DNA of 64,000 nt, from assembly GCF_001975985.1 (NCBI RefSeq), contig NZ_MTQF01000013.1, positions 27,379 through 91,378 on the forward strand, written 5' to 3'. Within the stretch, counting starts at the first letter, position 1; each line of letters starts with the position of its first letter. The translations under genes were made by a program, and so were the position numbers. This document shows positions 16,430-26,386 of this stretch, piece after piece. The notes below the pieces were generated by a model. That model had not been told where the DNA came from. It searched no databases and saw nothing but the letters and a program-made list of their open reading frames with translations. Source of the stretch: [Flexibacter] sp. ATCC 35103. GTDB taxonomy: Bacteria; Bacteroidota; Bacteroidia; Flavobacteriales; Flavobacteriaceae.

Positions 16430-18253
16430 TTATTTCTTAAAAAGAACTTCTAGTATTTTAGAATAAATTTCAGTGTTTTGGTACACACCTGTAAAATTAT
16501 CAGCACCTGGTCCATAAGCAAAAACAGGAACCGGAACTGCCGTATGATCGTTTGTACTAAAACTTCCGTGTACATATCCTTTTTCTATACTTCCGTCAAT
16601 TAACGAAAGCCCACCTGTTTCGTGATCAGCCGTTACGATCAAAAGTGTTTCCGGGTTCTTGTCTACAAATTCCATTGCCTGACCAACTAATTTGTCAAAA
16701 TCAAGCATTTCCCGAACCACATATTCTACATTGTTTTGATGTCCGCCATAATCGATTTGTGCCCCTTCGGCCATTATAAAAAACGGATTTTTTGTTTTAG
16801 CAAAAGTCGAAGTTGCTTTTGCCAGGGATTTGGTTAAAAAATCTCCTCTTCCGTTTTTCATCGAAACTACCGAAGCATCGTCTAAAACAATAAATCTATT
16901 ATTTTTAATGGTATCCAGACTGCTAAATTTATCCGAGAAAGTATATCCTTTTTCTCTTAATTCTTTAGAAAGATCCTTACCATCTTTTCTCAATGTAAAT
17001 TCTTTTGTTCCTCCACCAATCAAAATATCCGACGGATTACTTAAGAAATCATTTGCTATAAGCTCGCTGTAACTTCTTTCTGGCTGATGCGCATAAAAAC
17101 ATGCCGGCGTGGCATCTGTAATATTTCCGGCAGAAATGATTGCCGTTTTATAATTTTTCTTCGCTAATTGCTGTGTGATTAATTCTAAAGGCTTTCCGTT
17201 TTCATCTACACTTATAAAACGATTATTGGTTTTATGTCCTGTTGCCATTGCTGTTGCTCCCGCAGCCGAATCGGTAATATAACTGTCTGAAGATTTGGTA
17301 ATAGAAAATCCTTGTATTGGAATATTAAACAAACTCAACTGCCCTTTATTAGCCGTGTAGCCGGAATAAATTTGCGTTAATCCCATTCCGTCGCCAATTA
17401 AAAGAATGACATTTTTAGGTTTCTTTTTGGCGAAAGCCGAAGCGTTTTTAGGAATATATGCCTGGTGAAATTCGGTATTTTGATAAAATGTAGATTTAAT
17501 AGTATTGATAAAATGTGTTAATTCCGGAACATTATCCGTACCAATAAAATCAACTTTTAAGTTCATCAAAGTCATCCAGGTATTTACATTATCCTGCGTT
17601 GCCCAAAATCGTACTTTTTTGTTCTGATCGTGTACTTTTTTAATGATTGTTTGTACTTTCTCAGCATCGGCTTGTGTCATTACGCCTTTCCCATTCCAGA
17701 TGGTGATTTCTTTTAAATCCTCGCTAATCATTTCGACGCGTGATAATTGTTCCGGAGTATAATTTTCGTTTAATCTTCCGTCAAAATAAATAAAATCAGG
17801 ATAGTCTTTCCAATTGGTTGGCGAAGGTCTGTTTCCTGAAATGACCACTTTTATATTTCTATTCGAAATTAAATCGGGATATGTTTTTAATTGTTGTGCA
17901 ATTAATTTTAAAGTCGGATCAGCCTCTGTTTTGATATCGATCATTAAAATCAAAGGTTTATTACTAGGGTAAGCTTTTCCTCCTAAAGATTTTAATTTAT
18001 TTGAAAGCGGATCCAGATATTGGCTTTTAAGCGTATTCTGAGGTGTAATTTCTTTAGAAGTATGCGCCACAAAAAGTTCATTATTTACGATAAAAACATC
18101 GGCTTCAATAACACCGGTTTCATTAGAATAAGCTTCGTAAAAAGGGAGTTTGCTGGCATAATCATTATGCGAATGAATGTTCGACGAACTATATTCCTGT
18201 GCTTGTGCAAGCATGAAAAATTGGAGGCAAAAAAGGGTGATTATTTTTTTCAT
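16430..18253 (-). CDS. Secreted GDPD-like / alkaline phosphatase fusion
   Basis: 607 aa from the preferred ATG at 18253 (MKKIITLFCLQFFMLAQAQ signal peptide). A longer reading from 18316 adds 21 residues ahead of the signal and is unlikely. The N-terminal half (about 20-260) is a PLC-like/glycerophosphodiester phosphodiesterase domain: NIHSHNDYAS, GVIEADVFIVNNELFVAHT, LILMIDIKTEAD. The C-terminal half is a PhoA-type alkaline phosphatase: ILLIGDGMGL (metal), DSAAGATAMATGHK (nucleophile Ser), AEGAQIDYGGH and TADHETGG (metal ligands). The fusion could cut phosphodiesters and then free phosphate in the periplasm or outside. It lies downstream of susCD but is separated from them by repeats, so a joint role is uncertain. 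Confidence 0.9.
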   Translation of the reverse strand: MKKIITLFCLQFFMLAQAQEYSSSNIHSHNDYASKLPFYEAYSNETGVIEADVFIVNNELFVAHTSKEITPQNTLKSQYLDPLSNKLKSLGGKAYPSNKPLILMIDIKTEADPTLKLIAQQLKTYPDLISNRNIKVVISGNRPSPTNWKDYPDFIYFDGRLNENYTPEQLSRVEMISEDLKEITIWNGKGVMTQADAEKVQTIIKKVHDQNKKVRFWATQDNVNTWMTLMNLKVDFIGTDNVPELTHFINTIKSTFYQNTEFHQAYIPKNASAFAKKKPKNVILLIGDGMGLTQIYSGYTANKGQLSLFNIPIQGFSITKSSDSYITDSAAGATAMATGHKTNNRFISVDENGKPLELITQQLAKKNYKTAIISAGNITDATPACFYAHQPERSYSELIANDFLSNPSDILIGGGTKEFTLRKDGKDLSKELREKGYTFSDKFSSLDTIKNNRFIVLDDASVVSMKNGRGDFLTKSLAKATSTFAKTKNPFFIMAEGAQIDYGGHQNNVEYVVREMLDFDKLVGQAMEFVDKNPETLLIVTADHETGGLSLIDGSIEKGYVHGSFSTNDHTAVPVPVFAYGPGADNFTGVYQNTEIYSKILEVLFKK

Positions 18254-18287
18254 TGGAAAAATTGGGGTTATTGTTTTTATATTATTG

Positions 18288-18963
18288 AAGCTCAAGCGGA
18301 GCGATATATATGTCACCCCAATGGGGCTTTTTTTCCATCTAAAATTGAATTGCTATAGATATATCGTCCCGCTGGGACTTGTTTATTTGCAACTCGATCT
18401 TTTTCGATCGAAATAACAATTATTAAAGCTCCAGCGGAGCGTAATATTTATAGCAATTATTGATTTACCCACACATAAAGCTCCAGAGGAGCGTAATATT
18501 TATAGCAATCATAGATTCCCACACATAAAGCTCCAGAGGAGCGATATATATGTCACCCCGATGGGGCTTTTTTTCCATCTAAAATTGAATTGCTATAGAT
18601 ATATCGTCCCGCTGTGACTTGTTTTATTTGTAACCCAACAGAAATCATTTTTAATCGAAATGAAAATATTGTGGTTATTTCTTTCATATTATTAAAGCTA
18701 GCGGAGCACCACATTTATAGCAATTATAGGTTCTCTCACATTAAAGCTCCAGAAGAGCGTAATATTTATAGCAATTAGAGATTCCTCCACATAAAGCTCC
18801 AGAGGAGCGATATATATGTCACCCCGATGGGGCTTTTTTTCCATCTAAAATTGAATTTGCTATAGATATATCGTCCCTCTGGGACTTGTTTATTTACAAC
18901 TCAATCTTTTTCGATCTAAATGACAATGAATTTGCTATAAATATATCGTCCCGCTGGGACTTA
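18288..18963. repeat. Cluster of palindromic intergenic repeats (locus 1)
   Basis: Seven copies of a short palindrome of type GCTCC-AGC-GGAGC are mixed with three copies of an about 84-nt composite unit starting at 18301, 18541 and 18807. That unit begins GCGATATATATGTCACCCC and contains the hairpins CCCC-n-GGGG and GTCCC-GCT-GGGAC. A partial fourth copy ends near 18962. The intervening TATAGCAATT strings are also shared. Related units occur at 34.2 and 56.9-57.4 kb. No ORF is present; the rest of the 18254-19173 gap is AT-rich. Confidence 0.85.
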
Positions 18964-19173
18964 CTTTGACTACTCTTTCAAATTGTTTACCAACGAATAA
19001 AAATCATTTTAATCTTATTAATCTGTGGCTATAAAATTTAAACACAAACCAGCCTTTTACTCAAAAAAGACTGGCCTATTTTTATATAAAATTCATTTGT
19101 TTTTTTCTTACAACTGCAAGCTCCGACAAGCTTGCAGCGTAGAAAAAACTAAACAAACAACTGAAAATACAAG

Positions 19174-20709
19174 TTACCAACCTTTATTTTGCGTAAGTGC
19201 TCCTTTGCTCACTGCTATTTCGTCTGGTGGTATTGGCCAAACGTTGTGAACTGCAGGATTAAAATTACGTGCAGGATAAATTACGGTTCCGTTATAATGG
19301 TGTAAAGGTTTTGCGTAGGTTGCCTGAGCATCGCCCCAACGTACTAAATCAAAATGACGGTCTGTCCATTCTCCGGCAAGTTCACAACGTCTTTCTCTTT
19401 TTAAATCGGTTAATGTTGCTCCGGCAAGGTTTGCTAAACCTGCACGACTGCGAATCATATTAATTTCGGTATCTGCATTCAGGCCTTTCATTAATTTAGC
19501 TTCTGCGAGCATCAAAATCACATCGGCATAACGCAAAAGCGGTACATTTAAAGCTGTCGAAGGTTTATCTCCATTCGCATTTACATAACGAATATCGATT
19601 CCGCCAGAAGTTGTTTTTGGGTAACCAAACGGTTCCATATATTTATTGAACTGATATCCCGTTCTGTTACTGGAACTTACCAAATGATTTCCTTCATTAA
19701 AAGTCACTAATTCACCAAAATACATGAACTTATCTCCTTTTTGTAAAATTGTAGCGCTACGTCTTTTATCTGCCGGATCATATGTATCAAACAATTCTTT
19801 TGTAGGATAAAAATTTCCCCAACCGTTGTAAACTCCCCAACCTTTATCCTCTAGACAAACCCCTGGAAAAATAGAACCCAAAGAGGTATTGTCTGCACTC
19901 GATGTTACAGACCAGATATATTCTGATGACCAGTTGTTTTTAATCTTAAATACATCTTCAAAATTGTCCAGTAACTTATGTTTTCCACTGCTTACAATCA
20001 TATTGGCATACTTAATCGCATTATCCCAATCTTTTGCATACAGGTATGTACGAACTAAATATCCCCAGGCAGCTGTTTTATGTGCACGTCCGTAATTGTC
20101 AGGTGTAAGTTCATTAAAATACGGCAATAAATCTGCTGCTTTTGCTAAATCTGCTGCGATATAGGCATAATTTTCGGCTACGTTTTTAGCTCTTGGTACA
20201 TACACATTTGTTGGATCTTCACGATCCTGAATCGGGATTCCGGCGCGATCATCACCATAATGATATGCTAATTCCAGATGCATTACCGCATGATTGAAGT
20301 AAGCTTCGCCCAACATCATATTTTTTGTTTTTTCGTCTAGAGAAATCTTCGGGATATTGCGAATAACATCATTACAGCGTTTCATTACTTCGTAGTGCAA
20401 TCTCCAGATATCTTTAGTATCAGACTCTGCTCCGTCTACAATAAAATTCTTGATACGTTCTGCGTTTTGTCTTGGTTTTGTTCCAATATCATCACTCGCA
20501 TTATTCAGCCAGAAAAAACCACGGCCATACATGTTATCATCAGAATATAAAGCATAAATAGCGTTTACTCCTGCTTTTGCATCAGCGGGTGTTTTCCAGA
20601 AATTCCCACTTGAAGGCGCTCCTTGCGGAACCAGATCCAATTCACTTTCGCAAGCTGCTGTACCAAACAAAAGCACAAAACTCAATAGTAAAAGACTTAA
20701 ATTTTTCAT
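19174..20709 (-). CDS. SusD/RagB-family outer-membrane nutrient-binding lipoprotein
   Basis: 511 aa from ATG 20709 (MKNLSLLLLSFVLLFGTAAC, lipobox Cys20). The upstream in-frame Met adds 11 charged residues and is unlikely. SusD hallmarks: GNFWKTPADAKAGVNAIYAL near the mature N-terminus, a TPR-like helical core (YGRAHKTAAWGYLVRTYLYA), the late motif VPLLRYADVILMLAEAK and the C-terminal RRCELAGEWTDRHFDLVRW. Captures a substrate at the cell surface and hands it to the SusC partner encoded 19 nt upstream. The substrate cannot be read from sequence. Confidence 0.93.
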   Translation of the reverse strand: MKNLSLLLLSFVLLFGTAACESELDLVPQGAPSSGNFWKTPADAKAGVNAIYALYSDDNMYGRGFFWLNNASDDIGTKPRQNAERIKNFIVDGAESDTKDIWRLHYEVMKRCNDVIRNIPKISLDEKTKNMMLGEAYFNHAVMHLELAYHYGDDRAGIPIQDREDPTNVYVPRAKNVAENYAYIAADLAKAADLLPYFNELTPDNYGRAHKTAAWGYLVRTYLYAKDWDNAIKYANMIVSSGKHKLLDNFEDVFKIKNNWSSEYIWSVTSSADNTSLGSIFPGVCLEDKGWGVYNGWGNFYPTKELFDTYDPADKRRSATILQKGDKFMYFGELVTFNEGNHLVSSSNRTGYQFNKYMEPFGYPKTTSGGIDIRYVNANGDKPSTALNVPLLRYADVILMLAEAKLMKGLNADTEINMIRSRAGLANLAGATLTDLKRERRCELAGEWTDRHFDLVRWGDAQATYAKPLHHYNGTVIYPARNFNPAVHNVWPIPPDEIAVSKGALTQNKGW

Positions 20710-20728
20710 TTTATTTGTTTTATATTTT

Positions 20729-23700
20729 TTAAAAAGTTGCATTTACACCCGTCATATAAATGCGGGAAAGAGGATATTTGCCTAAGTCCATTCCAAAGTT
20801 GTTCAACCCCACTTCAGGATCCATTCCTGAATAATTTGTGATGGTGAAAAGGTTTTGGGCCGAGATAAAAAATCTAAGTTTTGCTTTTCCGTTCAGCCAT
20901 TGGTCTTTTACTGTATATCCTATAGAAAGGTTTCTTAATCTTACGAAAGAAGCATCTTCGATATAAAAATCAGAAATTCGCCCGAAGTTATTGTTGTTAT
21001 CTGTTGATGAAAGTACCGGAATACTAGTATTAGTATTCGTTGGCGACCACGCATTTTTAGACTCTGCCAATAAATTATATCCTGGAAACGAACCGTTTAA
21101 ACCAGTATGTTTTACCGCATTAAACACACTATTTCCTGCCGCTCCGCTAAAAAAGATATTCATATCAAAACCTTTGTACCTAAAGTTCGTGTTTAAACTA
21201 AAAGTAGTTTTAGGAAAAGGGCTTCCAAGCACGACTCTGTCGCTGTTATTGATTACACCATCTCCGTTTACATCTTTAAATTTAATATCTCCGGCAACCG
21301 CATTTGGCTGATATACTTCTCCTTTTGAATTTACATACGCTTTTGCTTCGGCATTACTTTGAAATAATCCGTCTGTAGAATATCCGTAAAAAGCACCAAC
21401 CGGACTGCCAACCTGATAAATATTAGCCAAAGGCAAACTACGAACTCGGCTTAAATTCAAAGGTTCAAGAGAGGTTAAATCGTCTTTGATCGAAACAATT
21501 TTATTGCTTAAAAAGGCAGCGTTTGCCGTTACATCAAATTTAAATTCTCCACGAGTTTTTTGATACATCAAACTGGCTTCGATTCCTTTATTTTCAACAT
21601 CTCCGGAATTTACAATTCTGCCCAGCGGAGTTCCTGAAACACCCGGAAGCTGATCGCGAACCAGCATGTCTTTGTTTGTTTTTACATAAGCATCTACAGA
21701 TCCTGATAAGGCATTATTGAATAAGCTAAAATCTAATCCCAAGTTGGTTTGCTCAGAGCTTTCCCATCTTAAATTAGGATTTGACAATTCACTTTCAGAA
21801 TATCCGTAATTAATTACCGGACTTGAACCAATTAAAGCCTGAGTCTGATTTAAGGGAACACTAAATTGGTAAGGTCCAAGATTACCTAAATTTCCTATTT
21901 GTCCCCAGCTTGCGCGTAATTTTAAGTTGTTTACAACAGGATTTATACTTTGCATGAAGCCTTCTTCAGAAATTAACCAACCTGCCGAAACAGACGGATA
22001 TACTTTCCAGCGGTTTGCTGATGTAAGTTTTGAAGTTCCGTCACGACGAACAATTCCTGAGATTAAATATTTTTGATTAAAGTCGTAATTTAATCTCCCT
22101 ACATACGAAGAAATAATTTCTTCAGATAAACCTGCTCCTAATTGCTGAACCAATTTTGCATTTAATAAATAACGCTGTGATGCATCTTCATTATCAAAAC
22201 CTGTTCCTTGTACCGTATAAAAATCTTTCTTGATTTGTTGGTACGTGTATCCTGCAAGAGCTTTAAAATTGTGTTTACCTAATGATTTTTCATATGATAC
22301 GGTTTGCTCGCTTAATAAGTCAGTAGTAGTTGAAGTAGATTGTGTTAATCTATTGAAATCAAATATTTTACCCGGTTCTGTAATCTTAGTTGCAAACTCC
22401 GTCGAGTTGTTCTGGATTCTGGTGTATCCCCAGTTTGATTTTAATTTTAAACCCTGAATAATTTCCCATTCAGCATACGGATTGATCAAAATTGTCGAGA
22501 TAGGATTTCTGTTGTCTAATCTCTTCAAATATGCTACCGGATTAATTACGTCTCCATAAGAACCGATGTATTTTTCAGGAACTCCACCAAAATGCCCTGA
22601 ACCGTCTTCTTTGTAAATTGTAGCATTTGGCGGATAAAAAATTGCTGCTAAAATCGCTCCCGTATACGCATTTGAAGTATTGGCAGATTGTCCGTCTGTT
22701 AGGGAATATGACATGTTTTCTCCTAACGTGAAATTTGGTGCCAGTTTAAAAGAAGAGTTTGCTCTTGCAGTATATCGGCTTCCGAAAGTATTTAATAAGA
22801 TACCTTCATTTTTTCTATAACTTCCGGATAAAAAGAAATTAGATTTCTCTGTTTTTCCGTTTACAGAAATAGATAAATCCTGAATTTGTCCTGTCTGGAA
22901 AATTTCATCCATCCAGTTTGTTTTTGTTGTTCTTGCAGTTGGTTCAAATGCGGTATCAAAGGCAGGAATTCTTGGCATACCTGCATTATCTCTTGCAGTG
23001 TTCATTGCATCAGCATATTCTGCAGCATTTAAAACATCCAGTGTTTTAGCCACACTTTGTACTCCGCCCTGATAATTTACATTGATATTTATACGGTCAG
23101 AAATTCCTTTTTTAGACGTGATTAGTATTACACCTCCAGAAGCTCTTGCGCCATAAATTGCTGCAGAAGCCGCATCTTTAAGCACACTGATTGAGGCAAT
23201 ATCATTTGGGTTTAATGTATTTAAAGATCCACTGTAGATAATTCCGTCTAATACAATCAAAGGCGTTTCGGCATTCAAAGAACCAATACCACGAATATTA
23301 ATCGTTGGCTCAGCCGTAGGATCTCCACCACTGCTAATTACCGTAACACCCGCCACAGTCCCTTGCAATAATTCGGCTGCACTATTGTAGGTTCTGCTTG
23401 AAGATTCTTTCATAGAAACAGTTCCTACAGCACCTAAAACTTCGTTCTTTTTTACAGAACCATATCCCATCACTACCACTTCCTGCAGTTGTTTCATATC
23501 TGCCAATAACTTAACGCTTATGTTTTTATCTGAACTGGTTACTTTTACTTCTTGCGTAACATAACCTACGTACGAAAAAACAAGTACCGCGTTAGACGAG
23601 TTGATTTCCATCTTGAAAGTTCCGTCAAAATCTGTTGTTGCTGTGGCATCAGAATCTTTGTCTTTAATTCCTACTCCCGGCAAAGGCATTCCGTCGTCTC

Positions 23701-24118
23701 CACCAAAAACAGTTCCTGAAAGGCTTATTTTTCCTTGTCCGGAATCAGCCACTTTTTGATTTTTTTTGATGACAATATTGTTGCTTAGAATTTCATATTT
23801 AAGAAAAAAATTGCTGCATATTTTATCCAATGCTTGTTCTAAGGTAACGTTGTTTAGTTTTAAACTAATTTTCTGATTCGTATTTACCTGATTCGTCTCG
23901 TACATAAAATGCACGTCAGCCTGTTTCTCAATTTTCTGAAAAACATTTTTTATACTTTCATTGTCTACTTTTAAGGTTACTCGCTTGCCAATGTTAACAC
24001 TTGCTGCGTTCATTGTGAAGCCGATAAAAAATAAAGCTGCAAACAAAAGTGCTTTCGTTAATACCATTTTTTTAATGCTCTGACAGTTTATAACATACCG
24101 CATTTGTTTTTGATTCAT
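20729..24118 (-). CDS. SusC/RagA-family TonB-dependent receptor with signalling domain
   Basis: 1129 aa. In order: N-terminal signal/anchor; a secretin/TonB short N-terminal (STN) domain (about 45-120) as in FecA-type transducers; a carboxypeptidase-regulatory-like beta-sandwich (about 130-205: GTVFGGDDGMPLPGVGIKD, VFSYVGYVTQEV); a plug domain (VVVMGYGSVKKNEVLGAVGT, NIRGIGSLNAETPLIVLDGI); and the beta-barrel, ending MTGVNATF with a terminal aromatic residue. The STN domain and the adjacent fecR/ECF sigma genes show trans-envelope regulation by substrate. It forms an operon with the SusD gene. Confidence 0.94.
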   Translation of the reverse strand: MNQKQMRYVINCQSIKKMVLTKALLFAALFFIGFTMNAASVNIGKRVTLKVDNESIKNVFQKIEKQADVHFMYETNQVNTNQKISLKLNNVTLEQALDKICSNFFLKYEILSNNIVIKKNQKVADSGQGKISLSGTVFGGDDGMPLPGVGIKDKDSDATATTDFDGTFKMEINSSNAVLVFSYVGYVTQEVKVTSSDKNISVKLLADMKQLQEVVVMGYGSVKKNEVLGAVGTVSMKESSSRTYNSAAELLQGTVAGVTVISSGGDPTAEPTINIRGIGSLNAETPLIVLDGIIYSGSLNTLNPNDIASISVLKDAASAAIYGARASGGVILITSKKGISDRININVNYQGGVQSVAKTLDVLNAAEYADAMNTARDNAGMPRIPAFDTAFEPTARTTKTNWMDEIFQTGQIQDLSISVNGKTEKSNFFLSGSYRKNEGILLNTFGSRYTARANSSFKLAPNFTLGENMSYSLTDGQSANTSNAYTGAILAAIFYPPNATIYKEDGSGHFGGVPEKYIGSYGDVINPVAYLKRLDNRNPISTILINPYAEWEIIQGLKLKSNWGYTRIQNNSTEFATKITEPGKIFDFNRLTQSTSTTTDLLSEQTVSYEKSLGKHNFKALAGYTYQQIKKDFYTVQGTGFDNEDASQRYLLNAKLVQQLGAGLSEEIISSYVGRLNYDFNQKYLISGIVRRDGTSKLTSANRWKVYPSVSAGWLISEEGFMQSINPVVNNLKLRASWGQIGNLGNLGPYQFSVPLNQTQALIGSSPVINYGYSESELSNPNLRWESSEQTNLGLDFSLFNNALSGSVDAYVKTNKDMLVRDQLPGVSGTPLGRIVNSGDVENKGIEASLMYQKTRGEFKFDVTANAAFLSNKIVSIKDDLTSLEPLNLSRVRSLPLANIYQVGSPVGAFYGYSTDGLFQSNAEAKAYVNSKGEVYQPNAVAGDIKFKDVNGDGVINNSDRVVLGSPFPKTTFSLNTNFRYKGFDMNIFFSGAAGNSVFNAVKHTGLNGSFPGYNLLAESKNAWSPTNTNTSIPVLSSTDNNNNFGRISDFYIEDASFVRLRNLSIGYTVKDQWLNGKAKLRFFISAQNLFTITNYSGMDPEVGLNNFGMDLGKYPLSRIYMTGVNATF

Positions 24119-24389
24119 GTTTTTGGAGTTTTAATTTGTGTTTGGATTATTACTTGGTTTCTACGTAGATGATTGATTAACTTAATTTTAAACACTTATG
24201 ATTGCGTAATTTTTTAACACATAGGGACATAGCTTTTCTTTGTTGATAAAAGGCGTTTCACTCGTTTAAATTCACATAGCTTTGTAGAATTTGAGTTTCA
24301 ATTTTCAAATAAATTCTTCTTCTCTGAGTTTTTTTTGCTCGCAGATCACGCAGATCGAGCAGATTTTATTTCATATAAACACTTTGTCA

Positions 24390-24420
24390 GACCTAACAGG
24401 TTTTAAAAACCTGTTAGGTC
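24390..24420. repeat. Perfect palindrome 3 bp from the fecR stop
   Basis: GACCTAACAGG ... CCTGTTAGGTC with a TTTTAAAAA centre, a 14-bp stem. It may act as a terminator for the sigma/anti-sigma genes. I recall very similar palindromes scattered in other Flavobacterium genomes, so it may be a repeat family member; that is memory, not a search. The remaining part of the 24119-24389 gap shows no gene. Confidence 0.6.
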
Positions 24421-24422
24421 TC

Positions 24423-25343
24423 TTATTGTATGATATAAGTTCCCGACTCGATTTTATAATTGGCATTGATAATATTGCATACTAAAGCTACGACCTGATT
24501 TACAGGCAGTTCTTTAAAATAAGCGCTGATTTTTAAATTGTTAAGATTCTTGTTTTCGATCTGGATCGCTACATTATAATTGCGATTTATGGTGGCGATA
24601 ACTTCCGGTAAAGGAGCATCTTCAAAAACAATTATATTTTTTCGCCATAGCGAAATAGAATTCACAGGAACATCTGTAAAAGCTTGAATTTTATTATTTT
24701 GTGATTTAAAAACTACTTTTTGCCCCGGCGTTACATACACATTTTCTTCTGTGGCAGTAGATTTTACATTTACTCTTCCAGTTAAAACCGAAACTTCCTG
24801 TGTGGCGTGATCCGGATATGCCTGAACATTAAAACTAGTTCCTAAAACTTTCGTATCCATTTTATCGGTATGAATAATAAAAGGATGTTCTTTGTCTTTT
24901 GCTACATCAAAAAAAGCTTCACCTGTCAGGTATACTTCTCTTGTACCTCCTTTAAATTGAATTGGATATTTTAGAAGACTTCCTGCATTTAACCAGATTT
25001 GGGTTCCGTCACTCAAGGTTATTTTAGCATGCTCGCCTAGTTTTGTTGTATATTCTTTAGAAATTGTCTGTACTGATGAAAAATAAAAGAAACACGATAA
25101 TCCCATTAAAAAAACTAAAGAAGCTGCCATAGCCCAATTTTTATAAGGAAGAAAAATAACGTGGTTTGTTTTTTTAATTTTTCTGATTTCTTGTTTTAAT
25201 TTCGAACGGTCTGATTGTATAATTGCATTAGGATCTAAAATTTGTTCCGGATGATCGTACCAGTTATTCCATAATTCTTCTCCTTTTTCAGAAGGCTTTC
25301 CTTCTAAAAAAAGCTGTATATCTTGATGTAATTTTTCAGGCAT
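24423..25343 (-). CDS. FecR-family anti-sigma factor
   Basis: 306 aa. A cytosolic N-terminal about 85 residues holds the sigma factor; one membrane helix follows (AMAASLVFLMGLSCFFYF, about 91-108), then the periplasmic FecR domain (LSDGTQIWLNAGSLLKYP, GEAFFDVAKDKEHPFIIHT, VLGTSFNVQAY) and a C-terminal DUF4974-like domain (VIATINRNYNVAIQIENK). It passes the receptor STN signal to the ECF sigma factor encoded 114 nt upstream. The 20-bp motif at 25393-25412 precedes it, so it may have its own promoter. Confidence 0.93.
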   Translation of the reverse strand: MPEKLHQDIQLFLEGKPSEKGEELWNNWYDHPEQILDPNAIIQSDRSKLKQEIRKIKKTNHVIFLPYKNWAMAASLVFLMGLSCFFYFSSVQTISKEYTTKLGEHAKITLSDGTQIWLNAGSLLKYPIQFKGGTREVYLTGEAFFDVAKDKEHPFIIHTDKMDTKVLGTSFNVQAYPDHATQEVSVLTGRVNVKSTATEENVYVTPGQKVVFKSQNNKIQAFTDVPVNSISLWRKNIIVFEDAPLPEVIATINRNYNVAIQIENKNLNNLKISAYFKELPVNQVVALVCNIINANYKIESGTYIIQ

Positions 25344-25392
25344 TATAATTTGTTTATCTCTTTAATAGTATGTCTTGGAAATCTTATTTTCA

Positions 25393-25412
25393 GGTAGGCA
25401 GATAAGGTTACG
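25393..25412 (-). promoter_or_regulatory. Shared 20-bp motif upstream of fecR gene
   Basis: GGTAGG-CA-GATAAGGTTACG on the plus strand, i.e. CGTAACCTTATC-n2-CCTACC toward the gene, 50 nt before the ATG. Identical except for the two variable bases to 26161-26180 upstream of the sigma gene. A GTAACC-type box is plausible as an ECF -35 element. Confidence 0.55.
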
Positions 25413-25457
25413 CTTTTGTTAAGAAAAAACGCTCCTCCATAATTTTTGAAAACAGTA

Positions 25458-26015
25458 TCAGTTGAATTCACCTAAATAGTTTCGCATAAATTTGAGCGCG
25501 TAAGCAATATGATACTTTACGGTTTCGTGCGAGACATTAAGTTCTTCGGCAATTTCTTTGTTCGAATATTGTTTGATACGGCTCAGGATAAAAACTTCTT
25601 TTGATTTTTTAGGGAGTAATAAAGTCGCTTTATCTACTGCTTGCTGCAGTTCCTGATAATAAATAGAATCTTCGGTTGTATTGCTGTTGTTATAATCATT
25701 ATTACTGCGGTCCGAAACCTCTTTGATATACTGATCTGTAATGGTGTGTGATTTTATATAATCTAAGGTCACATAACGTACTGAAGTATAGATGTAAGCC
25801 GAGAATTTCTTTTGAATCACTAAAGTCTTTCGGCGTTCCCAGATTGTGGTAAAAACTTCCTGGACAATTTCTTCTGAAACGGGAACAGATTTCATTCGCA
25901 TATAAACAAAGCGAACTAAGAGATCCCGATATCTAAAATACAATTCATCAAACGCTTTATCCTTTCCTTGTCTCAATAATTCAACAAGCTGTTCATCAGT
26001 AAATCCTTTATACAT
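25458..26015 (-). CDS. ECF-family RNA polymerase sigma factor (FecI-like)
   Basis: 185 aa. Region 2: FRYRDLLVRFVYMRMKSVPV, SEEIVQEVFTTIWERR. Region 4: LLPKKSKEVFILSRIKQYSN, KEIAEELNVSHETVKYHIAYA. The size and build are those of Bacteroidota sigma factors that pair with FecR and drive a susCD locus. ATG at 26015. The upstream motif at 26161-26180 suggests autoregulation. Confidence 0.94.
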   Translation of the reverse strand: MYKGFTDEQLVELLRQGKDKAFDELYFRYRDLLVRFVYMRMKSVPVSEEIVQEVFTTIWERRKTLVIQKKFSAYIYTSVRYVTLDYIKSHTITDQYIKEVSDRSNNDYNNSNTTEDSIYYQELQQAVDKATLLLPKKSKEVFILSRIKQYSNKEIAEELNVSHETVKYHIAYALKFMRNYLGEFN

Positions 26016-26160
26016 AATAGGTCACTTTTGCATTTAGCGAACAAATGGTATTTGCTAAAACACCGTTATTACTTCTTTTTTTGCGATGTATTCTTAATTT
26101 TAAAAATGACATATACTACATTGTTTTGTTTTATAATATGTCTCCAAAATTAGAAATGAG

Positions 26161-26180
26161 GGTAGGTCGATAAGGTTACG
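26161..26180 (-). promoter_or_regulatory. Shared 20-bp motif upstream of ECF sigma gene
   Basis: GGTAGG-TC-GATAAGGTTACG, 146 nt before the sigma ATG, the same block as at 25393-25412. I see no match in the gap upstream of susC. The rest of 26016-26386 holds no gene. Confidence 0.5.
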
Positions 26181-26386
26181 TTTACATTAATAAAAAGGTC
26201 ATTTTATAAAACATTATATTAACATTTCGTCTCGCAAATGTTATCACGTGCATATAAAATTTTGATTACAAGTGTTCTGAAATAAAACGTCTTAGATTGT
26301 AATTTTGAAATAAATGACAAAAGAAGTATAACAACGTAAGCTGAATTTGATATTAGCTTCGTAGAAAAAATTAAATCTCCAGCCCC

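Noticed and set aside
19281..19286. Further TTACGG hexamer
   Set aside because: It lies inside the susD coding sequence, is single, and has no -7 element at 21 nt; a hexamer is expected by chance.
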